From positions 1-5,272 of the forward strand of contig JAUWZT010000215.1 in NCBI GenBank assembly GCA_030615145.1: a stretch of DNA of 5,272 nt. The letters run 5' to 3'. Below, one piece after another: positions 1-4,682 of this stretch. Numbering within the stretch: position 1 is the stretch's first letter; each line of letters begins with the position of its first letter. The DNA comes from Promethearchaeota archaeon. Its GTDB lineage: Archaea; Asgardarchaeota; Lokiarchaeia; Sigyniarchaeales; SOKP01. Both the position numbers and the translations under genes were made by a program. The notes below the pieces were generated by a model that was given only the letters and a program-made list of their open reading frames with translations, was not told where the DNA came from and ran no database searches.

Positions 1-1035
1 TTGGCTGTTAAGCTGGTTAATTAACAACTTTAAATGAAATAAATATTGGTTTAAAGAAATTTCTTGCTTTTGATACCTTTCCAACAATAATTTAATAATA
101 TAGTACGGAGTAAATTTAATAAATCGAATATCGGTAAATAAATAAACTATACCTTTTGCTTCGAATATGAACTTTTTTTCCAATAATTCTTCAAATAGTT
201 CTTCTTTATTACTTAAAATATTGATACTTTCTTTTACAGTTAGTTCCTTCTTTCTTAGAGCTTTTATTAAGTTAAACACATCCCCATCAATTAGAAAATT
301 AATAATTTCCTTATTTTCAATTTCTTGACTACAATTGTAATTAGAAAATAATTTAACAAATTCTTTTTTGAATTTTTTCAAGAGCTTTTCCTCTGTTGCC
401 TTATCGGGTAATTTTTTAGGAGGCAATCGCATATACGATAAATCTTTAATTAAAAAATAACATTCTTTACTTCCTGAAATGGTTTTTTTCAAAATTAATT
501 TTTCTCGAATGAAAGATATCAACAATAAATCAATATTGACGGTCGAAAAACCATAATCTTGCCGGAGAGTTTCGGCTAATTCTGTTTTAGAAATTACACC
601 ATTTCGTAGAATTTGTAATATGGTGTATTTTATCTTTTCTTGAAAAAAATTAATTAAATCTTCTCCTTCAATTTTACTGTAATTCTTTATCGTATTAAAT
701 GCTTCAGAGATGGTTCTCGTAATTTTATTCGTGTTAATAAGTTCTAATAAGTTTTTAGTAATAATTGCTAATATGTCTGAAGAAATTATCTCGCTAACTT
801 TACTTTTGGACATGAAAAATAAACACAAAAAATAAATTTCTCCTTCATACTCTTGTATAACAGAAATTATATTACGATCTTCAAGTTCAATTAGCGCGTC
901 CTCCTTATTTAATTCGTGTTGAGCCCAAATTTTCAGGAAAATATCCTTCGAAGGATACGCTCCTTCAGGAGGGTATTGGATTATTGGTATTGGGCCAGTG
1001 CTTTTATTCCAATTTACAATAATTAATCGTTCCAT
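1..1035 (-). CDS. Putative regulator: longin-like N-terminus plus two winged-helix-like segments (3' end missing)
   Basis: An open frame runs from an ATG at 1035 to the left edge without a stop: 345 residues, C-terminus missing. Residues 2-84 read as strand-strand-helix-strands: RLIIVNW, a Gly14-Pro15 turn, IPIIQYPP, a helix near 29-43, then strands near 48-62 and 66-74, followed by a helix near 86-101. That order fits a longin/roadblock-like alpha-beta fold, abundant in Asgard archaea, but this is inference. Residues 134-195 look like a winged helix: helix 134-145, a helix-turn-helix near 149-178 (SKTELAETLRQ is a typical second helix), and a wing near 180-195. Residues 253-308 may be a second winged helix ending in a wing with YLFTDIRF. 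There is no signal peptide or membrane segment, so it is probably cytoplasmic. It may be a DNA-binding or protein-binding regulator; no ligand or target can be read from the sequence. There is no Shine-Dalgarno, and a TATA-like box lies 39 bases upstream of the ATG. The reading frame is certain, the fold assignment tentative. Confidence 0.85.
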   Translation of the reverse strand, partial: MERLIIVNWNKSTGPIPIIQYPPEGAYPSKDIFLKIWAQHELNKEDALIELEDRNIISVIQEYEGEIYFLCLFFMSKSKVSEIISSDILAIITKNLLELINTNKITRTISEAFNTIKNYSKIEGEDLINFFQEKIKYTILQILRNGVISKTELAETLRQDYGFSTVNIDLLLISFIREKLILKKTISGSKECYFLIKDLSYMRLPPKKLPDKATEEKLLKKFKKEFVKLFSNYNCSQEIENKEIINFLIDGDVFNLIKALRKKELTVKESINILSNKEELFEELLEKKFIFEAKGIVYLFTDIRFIKFTPYYIIKLLLERYQKQEISLNQYLFHLKLLINQLNSQ

Positions 1036-1073
1036 TTTAGTGAGTTGTTAAATTATTATAATATTTCAAATCG

Positions 1074-1082
1074 ATTTATAAT
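1074..1082 (-). promoter_or_regulatory. TATA-like box for the regulator-like gene
   Basis: On the minus strand this reads ATTATAAAT, an archaeal TATA-type element whose near edge is 39 bases from the ATG at 1035. With transcription starting about 25 bases below the box, the leader would be only about 15 bases, which agrees with the absence of a ribosome-binding site. No clear purine-rich BRE is visible just upstream. Confidence 0.45.
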
Positions 1083-1115
1083 GCAGAAAATTGTTAATTT
1101 ATATAATAAAATAGA

Positions 1116-1160
1116 CAAATTCAATATAAATTCTATTGCCACAAATAGAATGAAAATTTG
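1116..1160. repeat. Imperfect inverted repeat between the regulator-like gene and the 83-aa gene
   Basis: The core is an 8-bp perfect inverted repeat, ATTCTATT (1130-1137) and AATAGAAT (1144-1151), around a 6-base GCCACA loop. An outer pair, CAAATTC (1116-1122) and GAAAATTTG (1152-1160), can extend the stem with bulges. It lies just past the stop of the 83-aa gene and about 35 bases upstream of the TATA-like box of the next gene, so it could be a 3' hairpin for the first or an operator for the second. In AT-rich DNA some such repeats arise by chance. Confidence 0.4.
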
Positions 1161-1170
1161 AAAAAAATAA
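1161..1170 (-). terminator. Probable oligo-T terminator after the 83-aa gene
   Basis: The minus strand reads TTATTTTTTT starting about 8 bases after the TAA at 1178-1180. A T-tract close behind a stop is the usual archaeal intrinsic termination signal. The inverted repeat at 1116-1160 follows directly. Confidence 0.4.
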
Positions 1171-1177
1171 TATAAAC

Positions 1178-1429
1178 TTAAAATAGACCAATATATTTTT
1201 TCTCAATAGCTTCTACAGTATCTAGCAATAACTCGTTCATTCTTTTAATATTAGAAGGGTTTACACTCTCAATAAAGTTTTTTATAATCTGATGAGCAAG
1301 TTCTTTGTCTTTTTGATTATATTTATGTTGTCTAAACTTAAATAAATAGTAAAATTCCTCTTTTAACCAATTTAATTTTTGGATTAAACTATCTTCTAAA
1401 ATATCATTATAATCCCCGTATAAAAACAT
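1178..1429 (-). CDS. Small hypothetical helical protein, 83 aa
   Basis: I do not recognise a family. The 83-residue protein starts at an ATG at 1429 and ends with TAA. It is mostly helical by composition: an amphipathic segment near 11-35 rich in Leu, Lys, Phe and Tyr (with EEFYYLFKF), then helices near 41-55 and 59-77. There is no membrane segment, signal peptide or cysteine, so it is probably cytoplasmic. Residues 50-67 share a spaced pattern (K, then [IV]N..NI....EL) with the neighbouring 61-aa protein. AAGGGG sits 6 bases before the ATG, a weak match to a ribosome-binding site. A good TATA-like box lies 42 bases upstream and a T-tract follows the stop, so it looks like a single-gene transcription unit. 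The promoter-ORF-terminator arrangement and the non-repetitive composition support a real gene. Confidence 0.65.
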   Translation of the reverse strand: MFLYGDYNDILEDSLIQKLNWLKEEFYYLFKFRQHKYNQKDKELAHQIIKNFIESVNPSNIKRMNELLLDTVEAIEKKYIGLF

Positions 1430-1470
1430 TTAGAACCCCTTCTTTTCGATTGAATTAATAATTAATTTAC

Positions 1471-1481
1471 TTATAATTATA
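1471..1481 (-). promoter_or_regulatory. TATA-like box for the 83-aa gene
   Basis: The minus strand reads TATAATTATAA, with its near edge 42 bases from the ATG at 1429, the same distance as at the regulator-like gene and the phosphodiesterase gene. The predicted leader is about 15-18 bases. Confidence 0.45.
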
Positions 1482-1523
1482 GTAGGGTGTATCTTTAAAT
1501 AATTTTGCATGAATTTTCTATTT

Positions 1524-1540
1524 GATTTATTAAATAAATC
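1524..1540. repeat. 17-bp AT-rich palindrome upstream of the 83-aa promoter
   Basis: GATTTATT and AATAAATC are perfect 8-bp arms around one central A (1532). The site is 43 bases upstream of the TATA-like box at 1471-1481 and could bind a dimeric regulator. It is entirely A/T except for the terminal G and C, so chance is a real alternative. Confidence 0.3.
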
Positions 1541-1554
1541 TTAAAATGTTTAAT

Positions 1555-1574
1555 TAACAACCAATTTTTTGTTA
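1555..1574. repeat. Short inverted repeat downstream of the 61-aa gene
   Basis: TAACAA (1555-1560) and TTGTTA (1569-1574) flank an 8-base loop, starting 25 bases after the stop of the 61-aa gene. It could form a small 3' hairpin. The rest of the 170-base spacer at 1430-1599 holds the promoter and palindrome listed separately and nothing else that I can identify. Confidence 0.2.
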
Positions 1575-1599
1575 GATACCTATAGTTAAATGATTCTAT

Positions 1600-1785
1600 T
1601 TAGATATCGCTCTTTCTAAAGTGGTATCTTGTTATCGTTTTAGAAAGTTCCCAAATAGATTGGATATTATTAGAATTGATCGCTTGATTAAGTTCTTTGT
1701 ATAGTTTTGATAGGGATGATTGATTTTCTGCAAAATTCTCGCTTTTCTTATTTCCTAGTTTTTTATCGTTATTCATACCAAACAT
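1600..1785 (-). CDS. Small hypothetical protein, 61 aa
   Basis: I do not recognise a family. The frame opens with ATG at 1785 (MFGMNNDKK); a second in-frame ATG at 1776 would give 58 residues. The first 23 residues are polar, rich in Asn, Lys and Ser, and probably disordered. Residues 24-56 read as two short helices (SSLSKLYKELNQAI and IQSIWELSKTITRYHF). There is no membrane segment. Residues 30-47 share a spaced pattern with the 83-aa neighbour (K, then [IV]N..NI....EL), hinting at a common fold. There is no Shine-Dalgarno, and only a weak TATA-like stretch near 1826-1835. The last 12-15 codons contain a 9-bp inverted repeat. The composition looks like real protein, but the length and weak promoter leave doubt. 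Confidence 0.45.
   Translation of the reverse strand: MFGMNNDKKLGNKKSENFAENQSSLSKLYKELNQAINSNNIQSIWELSKTITRYHFRKSDI
1612..1647. repeat. 9-bp inverted repeat within the end of the 61-aa ORF
   Basis: CTTTCTAAA (1612-1620) and TTTAGAAAG (1639-1647) are perfect arms 18 bases apart, in the last codons of the 61-aa frame. In RNA this could form a hairpin near the 3' end of the message. It may affect termination or stability, or be incidental. Confidence 0.3.
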
Positions 1786-1850
1786 TCAAATTTCACAAAT
1801 TAAAAACAGAAATAGTATCACAATAACATAATTAGTTTCTTTAATCTCGG

Positions 1851-1870
1851 AAAAAAAAAAAATAAGAAAA
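1851..1870 (-). terminator. Oligo-T terminator after the hydrolase gene
   Basis: Directly after the TAG at 1871-1873 the minus strand reads TTTTCTTA and then twelve T (1862 down to 1851). This is the strongest T-tract in the window. It fits an archaeal intrinsic terminator closing the two-gene membrane protein/hydrolase unit. Confidence 0.65.
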
Positions 1871-3160
1871 CTATTGTTCTAAGTAAAGAAATCTTTCCAG
1901 ATAGTAAACCCAGACCTGCGAGAAAGTATTACCTACGATAAGATCGCTAGCATGTGCTGCAAATGGAAAAGTCAAGAGCATACAGTCTACTCCGTTGGCA
2001 TTTAATGCACTTTTTATTGTTTCAGCGTTTATTAATGGGACCAATTCATCTCTTAAACCTTGGAAAATTATAGCGGGCGGATCAGTCGCATCGGCTAAAT
2101 TACTAGGAGTAAATTTTTCGAACGCTAAAGCATTTGATAGTGGATCGCCAGGGATTAATCTTGATAGAGGTTCGTGCGTAAAATAAGGATCAGCGAAATT
2201 TGGAGGATAAATGGGGATGATTCCCTTAATATTTAAAGCATTGCTAAAGTTTCCAGCGAAATAAGGGTCGTTGTATCCTAATCCTATGACACCTGTCAAA
2301 TGAGCGCCAGCAGAGCCGCCCATGATAAAAACGGAGTCTAAATTCGCGTTATAAGTGCTTGCAAATGTTGTTTCTAACTGTTTGGTAAAGTATCCTATTT
2401 GGTAAACCATATCGTGTAGAGTTAAATTCCCTCTAACATAATCTGGAGTAGGAATAAAATTAGAACCTCCAGCGTCTAACAGACCGTATTGAATATCGAA
2501 CACTACATATCCTTGAGCTGCAAGATACTTATTGAGTACTAATACGTTTCCTAAGCTTTTATCGCCAAATTGCCAACCCCCTCCGTGAATCTTAATAATT
2601 ACGCTGTTATTTCCGGGTAATTGTGTCGTTGTAGATTTGGGATAATATACATCGAAATAGAGCTGGAATCCATCGTTGTCGTAGTATTTTACATCAGTTT
2701 CTACGTTGCAATCTCTATGTGAAAATCCCAAAAAGTAATTATAAAGGTTAAATTGAGTAGGTAAAAAATAAGAATCTGCACTTGATGGTATCTGTGCTCT
2801 CCAATCTTCGCCGTAAGCAACATTGAATTCATTTTCCGCAGTTTGGATTGAAATTGGCGTAGATATTAATGGTAGGGCGTTAAGAAAGGTTAAACATAGC
2901 CCAAAAACTAAAATAATTTTTTTCACTAGACTTCTTCGTTTAATTGTAGGGATTAGTTTTATCAAAAGTATCGTTGTAATAAGATATAAAAACATTAGAA
3001 AACCAGAAATCTGAGTTATAAAATATGACAAAGAACTCGATATCCCACCTTTAATAGGAATAAGTAATACGATTGTAAAGTAAATTCCAATGATAAATGT
3101 TGAAAAACTCAGAATTACGAGGAACAATTTTAGAGATTTCAGTAAGGTCGGTTTATTCAA
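1871..3160 (-). CDS. Membrane-anchored alpha/beta-hydrolase (esterase/lipase family)
   Basis: Probable carboxylic-ester hydrolase; the substrate is unknown. With the TTG at 3160 as start it has 429 residues. Three membrane helices come first (about 11-35, 43-69, 81-105), then an alpha/beta-hydrolase domain from about 150. HGGGW at 192-196 is the oxyanion-hole motif of the HSL/BD-FAE-like esterases. GGSAGAH at 281-287 is the nucleophile elbow with Ser283. Asp371 (QGLRDELVP) and His403 (FPFAAHASD) complete the triad, so it should be active. Lys/Arg-rich segments before helix 1 and between helices 2 and 3 suggest a cytoplasmic N-terminus and a catalytic domain outside the cell. No ATG exists near the front of the frame. 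The TTG at 3160 is preferred over the TTG at 3184 because GAGGTG lies 9 bases before it, inside the upstream membrane protein gene, which it overlaps by 8 bases (translational coupling). A 12-T tract follows the stop. Family call firm; start and topology inferred. Confidence 0.93.
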   Translation of the reverse strand: MNKPTLLKSLKLFLVILSFSTFIIGIYFTIVLLIPIKGGISSSLSYFITQISGFLMFLYLITTILLIKLIPTIKRRSLVKKIILVFGLCLTFLNALPLISTPISIQTAENEFNVAYGEDWRAQIPSSADSYFLPTQFNLYNYFLGFSHRDCNVETDVKYYDNDGFQLYFDVYYPKSTTTQLPGNNSVIIKIHGGGWQFGDKSLGNVLVLNKYLAAQGYVVFDIQYGLLDAGGSNFIPTPDYVRGNLTLHDMVYQIGYFTKQLETTFASTYNANLDSVFIMGGSAGAHLTGVIGLGYNDPYFAGNFSNALNIKGIIPIYPPNFADPYFTHEPLSRLIPGDPLSNALAFEKFTPSNLADATDPPAIIFQGLRDELVPLINAETIKSALNANGVDCMLLTFPFAAHASDLIVGNTFSQVWVYYLERFLYLEQ

Positions 3161-3605
3161 ATTTCCATACACCTCTACTATCAATGTTTAAAAAGGTAGT
3201 AAGAGTAAGCTGTAAACTAATCATTTCGATTCCAAAAAATCCAATAATAATCATGAGAAAAGCTATAACGAAAAGAAATCCATCTAAAATGAATGCAGTA
3301 AGAATTACACCCCATAAAATCAATAACACTCCGATAATGAATAAAATTATGTTGTAGTAAGTTAATCTATTAAGCTTTTTTCCTATTACAGTAGATTTAT
3401 TAAGATAGGAATCGTCTATAAGAAGAATTAGGATATTGAGGAGCCAGGACGCGATCAATATAACTCCAAATATATCAAATATGAAAGAATTAACTGAAAA
3501 AGAGAAATACATGATTCCAAAGGCACAGCTTAGAATATGCAAAAAGATACCTAATTGGCTAAGGTTTTTCGCTAATTTTTTAGGAATATTGCTTTTTTCA
3601 AACAT
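3153..3605 (-). CDS. Four-helix membrane protein of unknown function, 150 aa
   Basis: A 150-residue protein from ATG 3605 to TAA. It has four hydrophobic helices (about 17-37, 42-63, 83-106, 108-130) and a Lys-rich N-terminus. The loop between helices 2 and 3 (DDSYLNKSTVIGKKLNR) is Lys-rich. The positive-inside rule places both termini and that loop in the cytoplasm. I see no catalytic or metal-binding motif and do not recognise a family. Its last codons contain the ribosome-binding site and overlap the TTG start of the hydrolase by 8 bases, so the two are almost surely co-transcribed and translationally coupled. It may be a membrane partner or chaperone for the hydrolase (inference from gene order only). 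The start is preceded by A-rich leader sequence with no Shine-Dalgarno. Confidence 0.85.
   Translation of the reverse strand: MFEKSNIPKKLAKNLSQLGIFLHILSCAFGIMYFSFSVNSFIFDIFGVILIASWLLNILILLIDDSYLNKSTVIGKKLNRLTYYNIILFIIGVLLILWGVILTAFILDGFLFVIAFLMIIIGFFGIEMISLQLTLTTFLNIDSRGVWKFE
3170..3175 (-). promoter_or_regulatory. Ribosome-binding site for the hydrolase, inside the upstream gene
   Basis: The minus strand reads GAGGTG, complementary to the conserved archaeal 16S rRNA 3' end (CACCUC). It lies 9 bases before the TTG at 3160 and falls within the codons for the last residues of the 150-aa membrane protein. This decides the hydrolase start and explains the use of TTG. It is the clearest Shine-Dalgarno motif found before any gene here. 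Confidence 0.6.
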
Positions 3606-3666
3606 TTTTTTTAAGATTTTTTTTTTAATTTAAATTAAAACTACTTTTGCTTTATTCACTAATAAA

Positions 3667-3678
3667 ACTTTATAAAAT
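3667..3678 (-). promoter_or_regulatory. TATA-like box for the membrane protein/hydrolase unit
   Basis: The minus strand reads ATTTTATAAAGT, a good archaeal TATA-type element about 62 bases from the ATG at 3605. The leader would be near 35-40 bases and very A-rich (runs of 10 and 8 A just before the start), longer than for other genes here. An alternative AT-rich element near 3625-3640 cannot be excluded. Confidence 0.4.
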
Positions 3679-3681
3679 GAT

Positions 3682-3694
3682 AAGAAAAAAGAAA
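3682..3694 (-). terminator. Probable T-rich terminator after the DedA-type gene
   Basis: The minus strand reads TTTCTTTTTTCTT, about 43 bases after the TAA at 3737-3739 and just upstream of the TATA-like box of the next gene. Together these suggest the DedA-type gene is transcribed separately from the membrane protein/hydrolase pair. Confidence 0.4.
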
Positions 3695-3736
3695 TAATTC
3701 ATTATATGCTGATTGAATTTATAATAAATTAGTAGC

Positions 3737-4582
3737 TTAATCGTTTTTCTGCGATTTCTTCTTTTCGTAATGCTTGCTTGTAATATAATAAGCAATGAAC
3801 ATTACAACGAGAATACCTAAAATTATTAATATCACATTATTAAAATACAAAGATAATTCCTCAATTACTTGAAAATCTAAGGCATCAAGATCAATTGGAG
3901 GAGTTAAACCTTGAGATTCAAGCAAAAAGGAACCTAGCCATGAATAAAAGAATGCTCTGGGAATTGAACCGATAAGGGTACCTAAAGAATATTTCTTAAC
4001 ATCTATATCAACTAGCCCACTTGCATAAGATATAGGATCGAAGGCAATAAAAGGTAAAAATCTTGCTATTATTATTGCACCCATGCCATATCTATGAATA
4101 AAATCATCAGCCATATCAATACCACTTTTTCCTACAAACTTCTCCGCCAGCGGGCGTCCACCTTTCCTACTAATATAAAAACATAATATAGCTGCTGCCA
4201 TTGATCCAATAATACCCATTATGCCCCCTATAATTACCCCCCATATTATACCTGCTGCTATAAGAACGATCTCAGAGGGAATTGGAACTAAAAGTCCTTG
4301 TATCCCCATTATTAATATAAACAACAGAATTCCTAAAAAACCTAGAGTAAATATGGGATTAACGAACCATTCTACGACTAATGTCAATAATAATGTTTCG
4401 CCACCGCCTAAATAAATATACCAGAGCATCCATAATGAAATAACTACTAATGCTACAAATAAGATAATGTATAAAATGGTTTTAAAAGTATACTGTGAAA
4501 AATTAAATAGATTTTTGATATATTTCTTTAATTTAAAAGAAAAGGAATCGTTATTTTTATTACGAATTTCTTTATTTTCCAT
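3737..4582 (-). CDS. DedA/TVP38-type VTT-domain membrane protein
   Basis: An integral membrane protein of 281 residues. After a polar, Lys/Asn-rich N-terminus come helices near 35-57 and 77-98, then the VTT core. The core shows PIPSE at 100-104, a Gly-rich hydrophobic stretch (109-137), SRKGGRPLAEKFVGK (138-152), and the conserved RFLP motif with Arg174 and Pro177 leading to Tyr186 and Gly189. The last helix is near 247-268, followed by a Lys-rich tail. DedA proteins carry polyprenyl-phosphate carriers across membranes, and the related TMEM41B/VMP1 proteins scramble phospholipids; transport of a lipid or lipid carrier is therefore a reasonable inference. The pattern R..P...F....Y..G fits the TVP38/TMEM64 branch, and the second arginine that classic bacterial DedA proteins have six residues later is absent (Ala180). 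I chose the ATG at 4582 over an in-frame TTG at 4591, because there is no ribosome-binding site and ATG is the normal start here. The phosphodiesterase gene is divergent. Confidence 0.92.
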   Translation of the reverse strand: MENKEIRNKNNDSFSFKLKKYIKNLFNFSQYTFKTILYIILFVALVVISLWMLWYIYLGGGETLLLTLVVEWFVNPIFTLGFLGILLFILIMGIQGLLVPIPSEIVLIAAGIIWGVIIGGIMGIIGSMAAAILCFYISRKGGRPLAEKFVGKSGIDMADDFIHRYGMGAIIIARFLPFIAFDPISYASGLVDIDVKKYSLGTLIGSIPRAFFYSWLGSFLLESQGLTPPIDLDALDFQVIEELSLYFNNVILIILGILVVMFIAYYITSKHYEKKKSQKND

Positions 4583-4611
4583 GTTTATCAAATCATTTAA
4601 TAACTTTTGAG

Positions 4612-4622
4612 TAATATATGTA
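4612..4622 (-). promoter_or_regulatory. TATA-like box for the DedA-type gene
   Basis: The minus strand reads TACATATATTA, with its near edge 30 bases from the ATG at 4582, implying a very short leader. A second candidate on this strand, ATTTTTATAG at 4633-4642, overlaps the box assigned to the divergent gene. Confidence 0.35.
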
Positions 4623-4632
4623 ATTAAAATTT

Positions 4633-4642
4633 CTATAAAAAT
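4633..4642 (+). promoter_or_regulatory. TATA-like box for the phosphodiesterase gene
   Basis: CTATAAAAAT lies with its near edge 41 bases before the ATG at 4683, matching the 39-42-base spacing at two other genes here. The predicted leader is about 15-20 bases and has no Shine-Dalgarno. Confidence 0.45.
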
Positions 4643-4682
4643 TTGTTTTTTGTTAATAATTCAAAGCAGATTCATAATAATT

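Noticed and set aside
1..1035. Possible pseudogene because the frame has no stop
   Set aside because: The frame is uninterrupted for 345 codons and simply runs off the window edge, so it is partial rather than broken.
1995..2186. 63-codon plus-strand open frame
   Set aside because: It lies wholly antisense to the hydrolase catalytic domain, which has a full set of family motifs; the plus-strand translation resembles no protein and has no promoter.
3161..3184. Eight-codon extension of the hydrolase to a TTG at 3184
   Set aside because: No Shine-Dalgarno lies before 3184, whereas GAGGTG is correctly placed for the TTG at 3160. Kept as an alternative, not the preferred call.
2823..3357. Two plus-strand open frames (2823-3014 and 3097-3357)
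   Set aside because: They are antisense to the hydrolase membrane region and the four-helix protein. Their Ile/Lys-rich translations are what the complement of hydrophobic codons gives.
3436..3633. 65-codon plus-strand open frame
   Set aside because: Antisense to the start of the four-helix protein and its A-rich leader; no independent coding evidence.
4221..4415. 64-codon plus-strand open frame
   Set aside because: Antisense to the conserved VTT core (PIPSE motif) of the DedA-type gene.
4583..4591. Three-codon extension of the DedA-type gene to a TTG at 4591
   Set aside because: No ribosome-binding site supports the TTG, and an ATG lies three codons downstream; the extension adds no recognisable sequence.
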